The notes: generated by a model not told the origin, from the sequence alone. A stretch of 64,000 nucleotides of DNA from Bacteroidales bacterium (GCA_024400495.1 JAKSMR010000009.1:16957-80956); one strand, 5' to 3'. Shown: positions 26,580-35,676, numbered from the stretch's first letter. Made by a program: numbers and translations.

Positions 26580-27317
26580 TCAGTCTTTCCATTTTCTCGA
26601 CTGCAGCACGAGGCGGGTTCCCATGAGGAAGAGGGCTATCACGCTGAGGAAGTAGAGCACGTCGCGGGTGTCGATGACGCCGCGGCTGATGGAGTCGTAG
26701 TGGTGCTGGATGCCGAGGGCTTTGACAAAGAGGCCTACCTTGCCGAGGAAGCCCATGCCATACAGCGCCTCGAAGCCCATGAGGCTGACGGCGCACAGAA
26801 GGGCGGCGGTGATGAAGGCCACGATCTGGTTGCTCGTGAGCGAGGTGGCGAAGAGGCCGATGGAGACGAAGGCGGCGCCGAGGAAGAGCAGTCCGATATA
26901 GGAGCCTATCACGCTGCCGGTGTCGATGTTGCCCACGGGGTCGCCCAAGGCAAAGACGCTGAAGTAGTAGACCAGCGTGGGGAGCAGGGAGATGAACACG
27001 AGGGTGAGGCCTGCGAGGAACTTGGCGAAGATGATCGTCCAGTCGCCCAGGGGCTTGGTGAGCAGCAGCTCGATGGTTCCTGTCCTTTTCTCTTCGGCGA
27101 ACATGCGCATGGTGATGGCGGGGATGAGGAAGAGGTAGAGGAACGGGGCTATGAAGAAAAGGCCGTCGAGGCCGGCATAGCCGTAGTCGAGGATGTTGAA
27201 TCCGGTGCGGAACACCCAGAGCATCAGGCCTGTCAGCACGAGGAAGACGCAGATGGTCAGGTATCCGATCAGGGAGGAGAAGAAGGAGGCTAGCTCTTTT
27301 TTGTATAAGGCGAACAT
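26580..27317 (-). CDS. gldF: Gliding-motility-associated ABC transporter permease GldF
   Basis: A 245-residue ABC-2 type permease with six hydrophobic segments. It starts with ALYKKELASFFSSLIGYL and carries the family block RMFAEEKRTGTIELLLTKPL before GDWTIIFAKFLAG. It is the first gene of the minus-strand gldF-gldG-DUF4340-surE run and precedes gldG by 75 bp. It should pair with a GldA-type ATPase encoded elsewhere. The long plus-strand frame at 26574-27293 is a shadow. Confidence 0.9.
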   Translation of the reverse strand: MFALYKKELASFFSSLIGYLTICVFLVLTGLMLWVFRTGFNILDYGYAGLDGLFFIAPFLYLFLIPAITMRMFAEEKRTGTIELLLTKPLGDWTIIFAKFLAGLTLVFISLLPTLVYYFSVFALGDPVGNIDTGSVIGSYIGLLFLGAAFVSIGLFATSLTSNQIVAFITAALLCAVSLMGFEALYGMGFLGKVGLFVKALGIQHHYDSISRGVIDTRDVLYFLSVIALFLMGTRLVLQSRKWKD

Positions 27318-27457
27318 GTTTTCTTGGATAGTGTGGGTTGGTTGTGTAGTTTGTTAGTTCAGGAAGATTGGGAATAAGGTCTGGGTATTATATGGCGGGG
27401 GGGCGTGAAATCGTGTTGGATGAGTCTTTCTGGTTCTGAACTAATGTGCTGGGGGTC

Positions 27458-29011
27458 TTATTTTTTCTTTTTGCTGGAGCTTTTTTTCTTTTTCTTGGCA
27501 GGGGCGGCGTTGTCGTCCACGAAGCGGGTGCGTTTGGAGTCGAAGGTGCGGCCCTGGTAGTCGCCGAAGGTGAGCTCATATGCGGTCTCGTAGGTGAGCT
27601 TGGCGGCCTTGAGGAGGAACTGGCGGTCGATGTTCTCGGGGATGTCGCTGGGGACATGAACACGGCGGTTGCCGTTGTAGTTGGTCACCACGAGCGAGGG
27701 GATGCCGATGTCGGCAAAAGCGGCGGCGTCGCCGTTGGGGTTGGTCTTATAGCCGCGGCAGAGGGAGTAGTCGAGGTAGGCGGAGTCCATGTCGCAGGCT
27801 ATCTGGTAGAGGTCGGGGAACATGTTGTTGCCCATGGCCACAAGGCTGTCGCCGGTGCCTACGCATTCGATGTTGATGAAGGCTTCGATGCGGCGCAATG
27901 GGGAGAAGTTGGTGACGAACACTTCGGAGCCGAGGTTCTCGGTCTCGCTGCCGCTGAAGAGAACGAAGATGACGCTGCGGCGGGGATGGATATAGGCCTC
28001 GTTCATCATGCGTGCGGTCTCAAGCAGAACGGCAACGCCGCTGGCGTTGTCGTCGGCGCCGGGGAAGAGGCAGGTGTTGCCGTGCATGCCTACGTGGTCG
28101 AGGTGTGCGCCGACAACGATGTATTCGTCTTTCAGTCGCTTGTCGTCGCCGGGACGGATGCCTACGACGTTAGCGGTCAGGGCCTGGGGCTGGTATCTGG
28201 CGTTGACGTCCATTTCGAAGAATTTGAGGAAATGGAAGCTCTGGGGGGTGCGGCTGTTGTTGATGGAGTCTACGGCAGTCTGGAATGCCATCTTCTCGCC
28301 TTCAAAGAAGCTCTCGGCGCAGGCGCGGGTGGCTTTGAGGATGGGGAATTTGGCCAGATGGGGCTTGTCGCCGTCAAACACTTTGCCCTGCACCTCGTTG
28401 GCGGGGCAGGTCTTGCTCATGTTGATCACCACGAGGGCGCAGGCTCCGTGGTTCTTGGCCACGTGGGCTTTGTCGCGGATGGTGCTGTACTGCTTGGTGA
28501 TGGTGGAGGGGAGGAAGTTGGGTGTGCCGCTCAGCACGACGACGATCTTTCCCTGTGCGTCGACGTTCTTGTATTCGTTGAAGCCGGCGTTGTCGATGCC
28601 GTATCCGCAGAACACGACATTGGCGTTGGCATATCCACGGCCGGTCATTCCGGCACAGCAGAAGTCCTTGCCGAGGACGTAGCGCTTGCGGGTGTCGTTG
28701 TCGTTGAGGTAGGTGTAGAAGTTGGCGTCTTCAATCTGGTTGCGTTCGATCTGGAACAGCTGCAGCCAGTCGCCCTGGTAAGGCTCTACGCCATAGTCCT
28801 GGAGTTTGTCGATAACATAGTCGGTAGCCGACATATAGGCGTCGGTGCCGGCCAGACGGCCTTCGAACTCGGGGGTGCAGAGGTCGTGGATGGTGGTCAT
28901 CAGATGCGACAGCGAGGGCTGCTGGTTTTCGTCGGGCTTGGTAATCTGCGCGTGCGAAGGGGTGAGCAGGGCAGCGAGAGCCACGAAAGCGAGAACTTTA
29001 AAGAGTTTCAT
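27458..29011 (-). CDS. Secreted M28-family peptidase-like protein with altered active site
   Basis: The start at 29011 gives 517 residues with an immediate Sec signal; the 22 extra residues back to 29077 would precede it and are unlikely. A PA-type insertion precedes the M28 zinc domain. Expected ligands appear in VVGAHLDHVG and PGADDNASGV. In the motif that is normally FxxEExGLxGS the sequence is FSGSETENLGS: the zinc Glu is kept, but the preceding catalytic-base Glu is Ser. Catalysis may therefore be lost or changed. The protein ends in a Lys/Ser-rich tail (KKKKKSSSKKKK), unusual for an exported enzyme. Substrate unknown. Confidence 0.85.
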   Translation of the reverse strand: MKLFKVLAFVALAALLTPSHAQITKPDENQQPSLSHLMTTIHDLCTPEFEGRLAGTDAYMSATDYVIDKLQDYGVEPYQGDWLQLFQIERNQIEDANFYTYLNDNDTRKRYVLGKDFCCAGMTGRGYANANVVFCGYGIDNAGFNEYKNVDAQGKIVVVLSGTPNFLPSTITKQYSTIRDKAHVAKNHGACALVVINMSKTCPANEVQGKVFDGDKPHLAKFPILKATRACAESFFEGEKMAFQTAVDSINNSRTPQSFHFLKFFEMDVNARYQPQALTANVVGIRPGDDKRLKDEYIVVGAHLDHVGMHGNTCLFPGADDNASGVAVLLETARMMNEAYIHPRRSVIFVLFSGSETENLGSEVFVTNFSPLRRIEAFINIECVGTGDSLVAMGNNMFPDLYQIACDMDSAYLDYSLCRGYKTNPNGDAAAFADIGIPSLVVTNYNGNRRVHVPSDIPENIDRQFLLKAAKLTYETAYELTFGDYQGRTFDSKRTRFVDDNAAPAKKKKKSSSKKKK

Positions 29012-29135
29012 AGTATGATTTTTTATTTTTTTTCCCTTTTTAATATTATTTAATTGCGCGTTTGCGCGTATAATCATTTATGCATCAAAACACTACCGCC
29101 GTTTGGAGCAGTAGTATCATTGCGTGTTCAATCTG

Positions 29136-29166
29136 CAAATATACGAAATCTATGGGAAATAGCAAA
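29136..29166 (-). promoter_or_regulatory. Promoter of the M28 gene
   Basis: On the minus strand TTTG (29166-29163) and TATATTTG (29143-29136) are 19 bp apart, an excellent Bacteroidota pair. The leader to the ATG at 29011 is about 125 bp. Confidence 0.75.
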
Positions 29167-29309
29167 ATTATTTTGTTATTTCCTGGAGTCGGACTGCTGC
29201 TGGCCGAGGAAGAGGCTGCGTGAAGTGGCCGTCTGACACCTCGGGCTGTTCGCAATGTCAGGATTTCGCAAATGGGAAACCCCAAAATTATCTGGATGGT
29301 CTCTCTTGC

Positions 29310-29882
29310 CTACTGCTGCTGTTCGACTCTGGCGCCGACGATGATGGCGGGAAGGCCGGGCTCGGTGGGGTTGATGCTGTAGTATTGGGGCCAAGGTCCG
29401 TCGAGATAGAGGGTCTCGTATCCGGGCAACTGCGCCATGACCAGGGTGTTGGGATGGGCTGCTGCAAAGTCGGCAATGGCCTTCTCTACGTCGGCTTCCT
29501 TCACCTCGGGGATGGCATCACGTCTGGCATAGAAACGTTCGCGATCCTCTTTGCTGGCGCGGCTGTTGACTTTCTGCTCTCTCTGGAAGATGTGTTCTAC
29601 CAACGGCATTAAGGCTTCGCGCAGCCAAGCATAGTTGGCTTTGATGTAGAAGGTGCGGGGGTAGCGGCTGCCTTCGTGGGGGAACGACTGGTTGATGAGT
29701 GAGGCGTGGAGCTTGGCGTGCTTGGAGATGAGCGACATCAGGATGGCGTGGCGACGGGTGTTCCCTTTGACGGGTCCATGCCTCCGGGACGAGCGGACGA
29801 TCTGCTTGCCGTTCATCTCGTAATAGACCAGGCCGTCGGCGTGGCCTCGTTTCTTGGGTTGGTTTCCTGTTAATGTTGCCAT
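29310..29882 (-). CDS. Protein of unknown function, 190 residues
   Basis: I chose the ATG at 29882 because the upstream codon at 29891 is TTG. The protein is basic and soluble, without signal or membrane segments. Its start (TGNQPKKRGHADGLVYYEMNGKQIVR) recalls a group of Bacteroidales proteins, including DUF6266-type, that begin with a GLVYYxMNGKxxVR-like strand pair, but I cannot assign a family. The middle is helical and charged and the end is beta-like (LPGYETLYLDGPWPQYYS). It stands alone on the minus strand between the M28 promoter and repeat tract 4. Confidence 0.65.
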   Translation of the reverse strand: MATLTGNQPKKRGHADGLVYYEMNGKQIVRSSRRHGPVKGNTRRHAILMSLISKHAKLHASLINQSFPHEGSRYPRTFYIKANYAWLREALMPLVEHIFQREQKVNSRASKEDRERFYARRDAIPEVKEADVEKAIADFAAAHPNTLVMAQLPGYETLYLDGPWPQYYSINPTEPGLPAIIVGARVEQQQ

Positions 29883-30038
29883 ATCTTTCAATTTACTTAT
29901 ACCTGACTATATAACGCGGATTGGTGGCTTTTATTGTGCATGTGGCCAATTTTTTGCAAGGTAGTTTTCCCTGTTGTGCGGACGTCTGCTTCAGAGGTTT
30001 TTGTATTCTTGTTCCCTAGACAGCTCTATGCATATTTG

Positions 30039-30188
30039 TTACATACCCCTTACATACCTCTTACATACCTCTTACATACCTCTACTTATAGGGACCTTAA
30101 AGGGACTTTAAAGGGACCTTATAGGGACTTTCTGGTGTCAAATGTCCCTTTAAAGTCCCTTTAAGGTCCCTATAAAGTCCCTTTAACC
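30039..30188. repeat. 11-bp-period repeat tract 4, with a perfect 32-bp inverted repeat
   Basis: Four units of the ttacatacctc type (30039-30082) are followed by four units of accttaaaggg/actttaaaggg type (30083-30126), a decayed spacer, and four units of tccctttaaag type (30145-30188). The last block is the reverse complement of the middle block: 30086-30117 and 30144-30175 are perfect 32-bp complements around a 26-bp loop. The tract lies in a 427-bp gap between the M16 gene's 3' end and the unknown gene's 5' end. No coding potential is evident in the rest of the gap. Confidence 0.92.
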
Positions 30189-30192
30189 CTAA

Positions 30193-30213
30193 GGATGCAG
30201 TGAGAATGCATCC
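30193..30213. other. Small hairpin beside repeat tract 4
   Basis: A perfect 7-bp stem (ggatgca with tgcatcc) and 7-nt loop start 4 bp after tract 4. No T-run follows on either strand, so it may be an M16 3' hairpin or part of the repeat structure. Confidence 0.4.
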
Positions 30214-30309
30214 CAGATGCTGCGAGGGGACGGCTTGGTGGAATCGGTGGGAAGCGCCCCTGGGGTTGGCCCTCGCGAGATGTTGCTCTTGGACAGGATG
30301 GCTTTGTGG

Positions 30310-31527
30310 CTACATGTAGTAGAGGAAGCTTATCTTGTCCTCGGTAAAGAGCTCGTTGGCGACGTCCTGAATCTCTTGCGAGGTGACGCTCTCGATGTCG
30401 TGGCTCATCTCCTCCAGTGTGTCAACGCGGTCGTAGACCATGTAGGCTTTTCCGATGGATTGCATCTCGTTGAGCGCCAACTCGTTATTGATAGCCATCT
30501 GGCCGATATATTGCTGTTTGGCGGCGTGGAGCTGTTGGGTGCTCATGGGAGTGGTTTTGAAGCCGTTGAGCACTTTGAGGATAATGTCGGTATATCGCTC
30601 CTTGGCGTCGGCGTCGATGCCGGCATAGATGTAGAAGAGTCCGGCGTCGGAGAAGGGTGTGTATTGCGACTCGATGGTGTAGCAGAACCCATATTTCTCG
30701 CGGACAGCAACGTTGAGACGCGAGTTCATGGCAGGGCCGCCGATGATGTTGTTTAACAGCGAGAAAGCGACCTTGTGGTCGTTGAAGGCGTCGTAGGCTG
30801 GGCAGCCGATGAGGGCATGGACCTGATGGGTGTGTTTGTTGAGGGTGATGTTGAAGGGCTTGGCTTGGGGTTTCTCCAAACGTTGGGAGGCCGAAGTGGT
30901 GGCGGGATAGATGCCGAAGTATTTTTCGCAGTAGCGTACAAGTCTCTTGAAATCAACGTTCCCCACAACGGAGATGACCATGCGGTCGGTAGTGTAGTTG
31001 TTGTGGAAGAAGCGTTTGATGCTCTCGGTGGTGAACCGTTTCACGTTCTTCTTGGTTCCGAGGATATTGTGAGCCATGGGATGGCCTTGGTAGAGATACT
31101 CCTCAAAGTCGTCGAAGATCAGCTCGGCAGGATAGTCTTTGTAGGAATTGATCTCTTCGATGACGACCTCTTTCTCCTTCTCGATCTCTTTCTGGGGGAA
31201 GGAAGAATGGAAGAGGATGTCGGCGAAAAGCTCGAGACAACGCTCCAGATGGACAGCGAGGGAGGAGGCGTAGATGCAGGTCTCTTCCTTGGTAGTGAAG
31301 GCGTTGAGCTCTCCGCCCACGCCGTCGATACGGTTGAGGATATGGAACGATTTGCGCTTCTCCGTTCCTTTGAAGATGGAGTGCTCGATGAAGTGGGCCA
31401 TGCCTTCGTCGGCGCCCTGCTCATCGCGCGAGCCGGTGTTGATATAGACACCCGAGTGGGTGACGATGCTGTCGTTGCGGTGGAACACGATGCGTATTCC
31501 GTTGGAGAGTGTATGGAATTGGTACAC
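30310..31527 (-). CDS. M16-family zinc peptidase (processing peptidase-like)
   Basis: A 405-residue protein with the inverted zinc motif HxxEH at 45-49 (HFIEH). The third zinc ligand is probably Glu124 or Glu125 in VVIEEINSYKD. A second, inactive-type half follows (GPAMNSRLNVAVREKYGFCYTI). No signal peptide is seen, so it is probably cytoplasmic. M16 members cut short peptides or remove leader sequences. It is 9 bp after the second O-antigen ligase gene and is the last gene of the ctp-ligase-M16 operon. Confidence 0.92.
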   Translation of the reverse strand: MYQFHTLSNGIRIVFHRNDSIVTHSGVYINTGSRDEQGADEGMAHFIEHSIFKGTEKRKSFHILNRIDGVGGELNAFTTKEETCIYASSLAVHLERCLELFADILFHSSFPQKEIEKEKEVVIEEINSYKDYPAELIFDDFEEYLYQGHPMAHNILGTKKNVKRFTTESIKRFFHNNYTTDRMVISVVGNVDFKRLVRYCEKYFGIYPATTSASQRLEKPQAKPFNITLNKHTHQVHALIGCPAYDAFNDHKVAFSLLNNIIGGPAMNSRLNVAVREKYGFCYTIESQYTPFSDAGLFYIYAGIDADAKERYTDIILKVLNGFKTTPMSTQQLHAAKQQYIGQMAINNELALNEMQSIGKAYMVYDRVDTLEEMSHDIESVTSQEIQDVANELFTEDKISFLYYM

Positions 31528-31536
31528 GTGTAAAGG

Positions 31537-33078
31537 TCAGATTTTGTGGTGTTTGTCGAAGAAAGGAGGAAAGAAGGCGCACATCATATAGCCGCCTATG
31601 GTGTCGAGGGTGTTCTCTGTGAGCATCGACACGAGCAGGACTGTGATGATGAGCAGGTAGGGGAAGTAGGTGGAGCTCGAGAGTGTGCGGAGGGTGTAGA
31701 TGAAAGCTCCGGCGAGAATCAGGAATCCCACCAGGCCGAACATCACCAATAGGGTGAGGTACTGGCTGTGGACGTGAGTGCGCCAGGTGGTCTGTTCGAT
31801 GGGAGAGTCCATGGCGGCGAGCTTCTCGTGGCATAGGTCGATATAGTCGCCGGTTCCGGTCCCGAAGAGGGGGTGGTCGAGGAAGACGAGCCAGCCGGCT
31901 TTCCAGAGCTCGATACGTTGTAACATGCTGAATCCCACGACGGCGTGATAGCGTCGGTAGCTCTCGTATTCGAAGAAGAGGCTGTAGCACATGCGGCGTG
32001 GGCTGAACTTGCGTGTGTAGTAGGGGTTGGCGATGCCTTGCTCGATGGCGCTGACGTCGTCGGGCGTGAGCTGGGCGACAGAGAGGCTGTCTTTCCGTCC
32101 CGAGGTGACGTTAAGGTAACGTACCAATGTGGGATAGACGCTATAGCCGTTGGGTGTGAGGCTGTCGATGTCCATGGCGCTCTTCGTGGCCCAACCCCGA
32201 CGTATCTCATCCTCGCAGACATAGCGGTTGACATAGTTCCCACATTCGATGAAGCTGTCGTCGCTATGGCTGTAGGGGTTCCCCGAAGGTGTGGTCGCCT
32301 CCAGGGGCTGCGAGGCCAGCTCTGATGGGGTGAAATAGGAGTGGGCAAGCCCGATGAAGGTGGCGGAGAGTCCCACGACGGAGATCACGATCAGCATCAT
32401 CGCGCAGATCCAGAGCGGCCGGGAGATCTCCTTCCGATATACGATAAGGCAGACTGTCGCCACCACGAACAGGACGGCGATTCCGGTATAGGACTGCAGC
32501 AGGATCAGGTATCCGGCGAAGTAGAGCGCCAGCATCCGCATCATCCATGCTATAGCTCTCCTCTCGGGAGGAAGTCTGCGGCAGAGCCACAGCAGCAGGC
32601 AGGCCGAAACGCAGAGGTTGAGGGCGTAGCGTATGTTGGAGATGAAGGGCACGATGTCGCGGTAGGGGAGGTGGGGAATGGTGGCAAGGCGCACAAGTCC
32701 GATGACGGAGGCCACGAAGACTGTGATGATGTATGCGCCGAGAAGGGCGTAGTATTCGCGTCTCTCAAGCGGCTGGGAGGTGAGGATGACCACGGGGACG
32801 ATGAGGAGGGGGAGGCGCTTGCGCACATAGTCGAGTCCGACGGGGAGGTTGGAGCTCCAGAGGAGTCCGATGAGGAAGAAGGCAAAGAAGAAGAGGTAGA
32901 GCAGCAGGAGACGCTGGCTCTTGAAGCCGGCGAATTTCTGCTTGTAGCGTCCTTCCAGAATCCAGTTCGCACCCAGCACCACCCATGAGAGACTCATGAG
33001 GAAATGGCTGGTGGTGAGCCCCACAACGAGGGCTAGCAAGCCGATCAGGTAGAGGTAGCGATGGATTTGCTGGCGCAT
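31537..33078 (-). CDS. O-antigen ligase-family membrane protein (second copy)
   Basis: A 513-residue protein with about eleven hydrophobic segments and an unusually long periplasmic loop (about 230-390) before the family motif region. That region carries RIELWKAGWLVFLDHPLFGTGTGDYI and THVHSQYLTLLVMFGLVGFL, typical of PF04932. It may ligate polysaccharide to lipid A core or polymerise repeat units. It is sandwiched between the C-terminal processing protease gene (3-bp gap) and the M16 gene. The other family member at 12979-14454 pairs with Wzz, so one may be a ligase and the other a polymerase; this is inference. Confidence 0.83.
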   Translation of the reverse strand: MRQQIHRYLYLIGLLALVVGLTTSHFLMSLSWVVLGANWILEGRYKQKFAGFKSQRLLLLYLFFFAFFLIGLLWSSNLPVGLDYVRKRLPLLIVPVVILTSQPLERREYYALLGAYIITVFVASVIGLVRLATIPHLPYRDIVPFISNIRYALNLCVSACLLLWLCRRLPPERRAIAWMMRMLALYFAGYLILLQSYTGIAVLFVVATVCLIVYRKEISRPLWICAMMLIVISVVGLSATFIGLAHSYFTPSELASQPLEATTPSGNPYSHSDDSFIECGNYVNRYVCEDEIRRGWATKSAMDIDSLTPNGYSVYPTLVRYLNVTSGRKDSLSVAQLTPDDVSAIEQGIANPYYTRKFSPRRMCYSLFFEYESYRRYHAVVGFSMLQRIELWKAGWLVFLDHPLFGTGTGDYIDLCHEKLAAMDSPIEQTTWRTHVHSQYLTLLVMFGLVGFLILAGAFIYTLRTLSSSTYFPYLLIITVLLVSMLTENTLDTIGGYMMCAFFPPFFDKHHKI

Positions 33079-33081
33079 GCT

Positions 33082-34731
33082 TTATTTCTTGGTGAGGATT
33101 TTCTTGTACTCGTTCTGGTTGAGGAGCAGGTCGATGGCTTTGCTGATCTGTGGGTCGTGAGGGAGGGTGCCTTCGATGCGGCCTTTCTCGTAGTAGTAGC
33201 GGTTGAGGATCTCGCGCTTGAGGAGCAGGCTGACGCCTTCTCTGTGTTTCTGCAGGTCGCCCTCTTTCTCGGCCTTGAAACGCTGCTCGAGCAGGTCGAT
33301 GGTGGAGGCGATGGAGTCGAGATAATGCTCCTCTTTGGCTGTCTCGCGCAGGTCTTTGAGCACGCGCTCGGTGATGGTGGAGTAGGAGAGGTCTTTGTCG
33401 GAGAGGAACTTCACGAAGTCGTTGTAGATCTCGTCGGTGATCTGGAAGTCCTTGGGTGCAGGGATGGTAGGATGGGCGTAGTAGTATTGGGTGGCGTAGT
33501 CGAAGACATAGAATTTCGACATCAGAGCCACCTCGAGGTTCGAGTAGTAGCCCATATCCACCTCTACGTCGGGCTCGATGCCGAATCCGTCGTAGACGGT
33601 ACGTCCGTTACGGGTGGAGAAAGCGGTCTTGAGGGAGTCGGGGACCTTGGTGGCTTTGCCGTTGGCGTCGCGATGGGCGTAGTCGATTGCCTGGATGCAA
33701 CGTCCCGAGGGGATGAAGTACTTCGATACGGTCACCTTCATCTGGGTGTTGTAGTTCATGGGTAGCACGTTCTGTACGAGTCCTTTGCCGAAGCTGCGGT
33801 TGCCAACGATGATGGCGCGGTCGAGGTCCTGGAGGCTTCCGGAGGTGATCTCGGAGGCGGAGGCGCTATAGCCGTCGATCATGACTGCTACGGGGATCTC
33901 AGTGTCTTCGGGAGCGAGGCGGGTGTGGCTCTTGAGGTTCTTGGAAGCAACCTTCCCTTTGGTCTCGACAATAAGTTCGCCGCGTTTCACAAAGACGTTG
34001 ACGATGTCTACTGCCTCGTTGAGGAGTCCGCCTCCGTTGCCGCGGAGGTCGAGGATGATGCCTTTCATGTTGGGGTTCTCCTGCTTGAGGGCTTTAAAGG
34101 CGTCGCGCACCTGCTGGGCCGACCCTTGGGTGAACTCGGAGAGGACGATGTAGCCGATGCCGTCGCGTAGGAATCCGTAGTAGGGGACGGCTTTGAGCTT
34201 GATCTCCTTGCGGGTGATCTTCTTCTCGAGAATCTTGCCGTTGCGTTCGACCTTGATGATGAGCTCGGTGCCTGCTTGTCCGCGCATAGCTGAGCTGACG
34301 TCGGCGTTGCTCTTCCCTTCGGTGCTCTCGCCGTTGACAGCGACGATTCTGTCGCCGGCTTTAAGTCCGGCCAGGTCGGCGGGCATCCCCTCGTAGGGTT
34401 CGGCGATGTAGATGTTCTTGCCGTTCTGGTGGATGAGCGAGCCGATGCCGCCATATTCGCCCAGCATCTGCATCTTCACATCTTCGATGTCGCTCTCGGG
34501 GTAGTAGACGGTATAGGGGTCGAGCGAGGAGAGCATGGCGTCGATGGCTTTCTTCATGGTCTTTCCCGGATCGACATCGTCGACATAGTTGAGGTGGATG
34601 TTGCGGTATATCTGAGCGAAGATCTCGAGGTTCTTGGAGATCTCAAAGCCTTTGTCGTATTCGGTCTGAGCACGAGTGCCCAATGCTGCCATACAGCAGG
34701 CGAAGAGCAGGATGATGGAACGTTTCTTCAT
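33082..34731 (-). CDS. Exported S41 C-terminal processing peptidase with PDZ domain
   Basis: A 549-residue protein with a Sec signal ending near GTRAQ. It has an N-terminal helical region with the motif DPYTVYYPESDIEDVK, a PDZ domain (about 85-165, GYIGSL-like start GEYGGIGSLI and ADLAGLKAGDRIVAVNG) and the S41 core. The catalytic Ser lies in GYSASASEI (about residue 290) and the Lys in FGKGLVQ (about 314). Tail-specific proteases of this type act in the periplasm and degrade or process envelope proteins. It leads the operon with the O-antigen ligase and M16 genes. Confidence 0.95.
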   Translation of the reverse strand: MKKRSIILLFACCMAALGTRAQTEYDKGFEISKNLEIFAQIYRNIHLNYVDDVDPGKTMKKAIDAMLSSLDPYTVYYPESDIEDVKMQMLGEYGGIGSLIHQNGKNIYIAEPYEGMPADLAGLKAGDRIVAVNGESTEGKSNADVSSAMRGQAGTELIIKVERNGKILEKKITRKEIKLKAVPYYGFLRDGIGYIVLSEFTQGSAQQVRDAFKALKQENPNMKGIILDLRGNGGGLLNEAVDIVNVFVKRGELIVETKGKVASKNLKSHTRLAPEDTEIPVAVMIDGYSASASEITSGSLQDLDRAIIVGNRSFGKGLVQNVLPMNYNTQMKVTVSKYFIPSGRCIQAIDYAHRDANGKATKVPDSLKTAFSTRNGRTVYDGFGIEPDVEVDMGYYSNLEVALMSKFYVFDYATQYYYAHPTIPAPKDFQITDEIYNDFVKFLSDKDLSYSTITERVLKDLRETAKEEHYLDSIASTIDLLEQRFKAEKEGDLQKHREGVSLLLKREILNRYYYEKGRIEGTLPHDPQISKAIDLLLNQNEYKKILTKK

Positions 34732-35050
34732 GTCGGTATTGTTGTTGGACCTGAATTTGGTCTTGGTGTATTATTCTTTCTTTTGGCGGACTTGCGGGCG
34801 GGACTCGACTTGTTGGTTTTGTGTTGGGTGGATGATTGTTGACGTTTCTCTTTGTCGCTTGTCCTGTGGATGATAGAGTCTATGGGGTAGGAAAAAAGTC
34901 TTTTCCTATACACAAGATATAACGCACGTCATGATTATTTATTGTGTGTGCGTGTGCATATTATTTATAAGAGTAAGTGAGGTTGATAGAGCTGTTGCGG
35001 CCGGAATATGCTTTTCTGATTGCGACCCAACACGAAAAAACGTAATAAAA
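34732..35050. other. Intergenic region without a supported gene
   Basis: Between the ctp start and the rpsP terminator I see no convincing promoter boxes and no gene. A 7-bp A/T-rich hairpin lies at 34889-34907 (aggaaaa with ttttcct) and a short GT-alternating stretch near 34943-34957. The 61- and 65-codon frames here have no family features. Confidence 0.5.
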
Positions 35051-35084
35051 AAGAAAAGCGTCCTTGTTTTTGGACACTTTTCTT
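35051..35084 (-). terminator. Intrinsic terminator of rpsP
   Basis: On the minus strand a 13-bp stem with one mismatch (35084-35072 with 35063-35051), an 8-nt loop and a following T-run (complement of 35045-35050). It lies about 40 bp beyond the rpsP stop. Confidence 0.8.
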
Positions 35085-35121
35085 TATTATTCTTCCTCAA
35101 AAGGAAGGTTCTGCTACGTGA

Positions 35122-35676
35122 TTACTCAGCAGCGGGAGCTTCGGTCTCAGCAGCTTCTTCGGCGGGAGCTTCGGTAGCTTCTGCTTCAGCAGCAGCGGCG
35201 GCAGCAGCTTCTTCAGCGGCTTTGCGCTTAGCAGCAACGGCAGCAGCCTTAGCTTCGTTAGCTTTCTTCTCGTTCTCGAGAGCAGCCTTAGCGCTGTTGC
35301 GCTTGTCGTTCTCGATGGTGCTGCGTACGCCAGCGATCTTGGCTTCCTTAGCCTGGAGCCACTCGTTGAAGCGAGCGTCAGCAACTTCCTGGCTGATAGC
35401 GCCCTTTACAACGCCAACCTGGAGGTGTTTCTTAAGCATAGCGCCTTTGTAGGAGAGGATACGTTTTACGGTATCGCTGGGCTGTGCGCCATTCATGAGC
35501 CACTGTACGGCTTTGTCGAGGTTGAGGTCAATAGTAGCGGGAATGGTCAGGGGATTGTAGGTGCCTATTTTCTCAATAAATCTACCATCACGAGGTGCAC
35601 GACCATCCGCAATTACGATGTGATAGAAGGGCTGACCCTTTTTACCACGACGCTGTAATCTAATTCTTGCAGGCAT
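35122..35676 (-). CDS. rpsP: 30S ribosomal protein S16 with long C-terminal extension
   Basis: A 184-residue protein. The first 85 residues are the S16 core ([33 protein letters not shown]). The rest is an extension of about 100 residues, first helical and charged and then almost pure Ala/Glu/Pro/Thr ([20 protein letters not shown]). Such extensions are common on S16 of Bacteroidales. S16 assembles early in the 30S subunit. A strong promoter and a terminator frame the gene, so it is transcribed alone. Confidence 0.97.
   Translation of the reverse strand: MPARIRLQRRGKKGQPFYHIVIADGRAPRDGRFIEKIGTYNPLTIPATIDLNLDKAVQWLMNGAQPSDTVKRILSYKGAMLKKHLQVGVVKGAISQEVADARFNEWLQAKEAKIAGVRSTIENDKRNSAKAALENEKKANEAKAAAVAAKRKAAEEAAAAAAAEAEATEAPAEEAAETEAPAAE

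Noticed and set aside
24744-29053. Plus-strand frames of 583 and 535 codons
   Set aside because: They are antisense to gldG and the M28 gene; both minus genes have signals and family motifs.
30039-30188. Insertion-sequence end or CRISPR array
   Set aside because: There is no transposase, target duplication or spacer structure; units are 11 bp, far shorter than CRISPR repeats, and degenerate.
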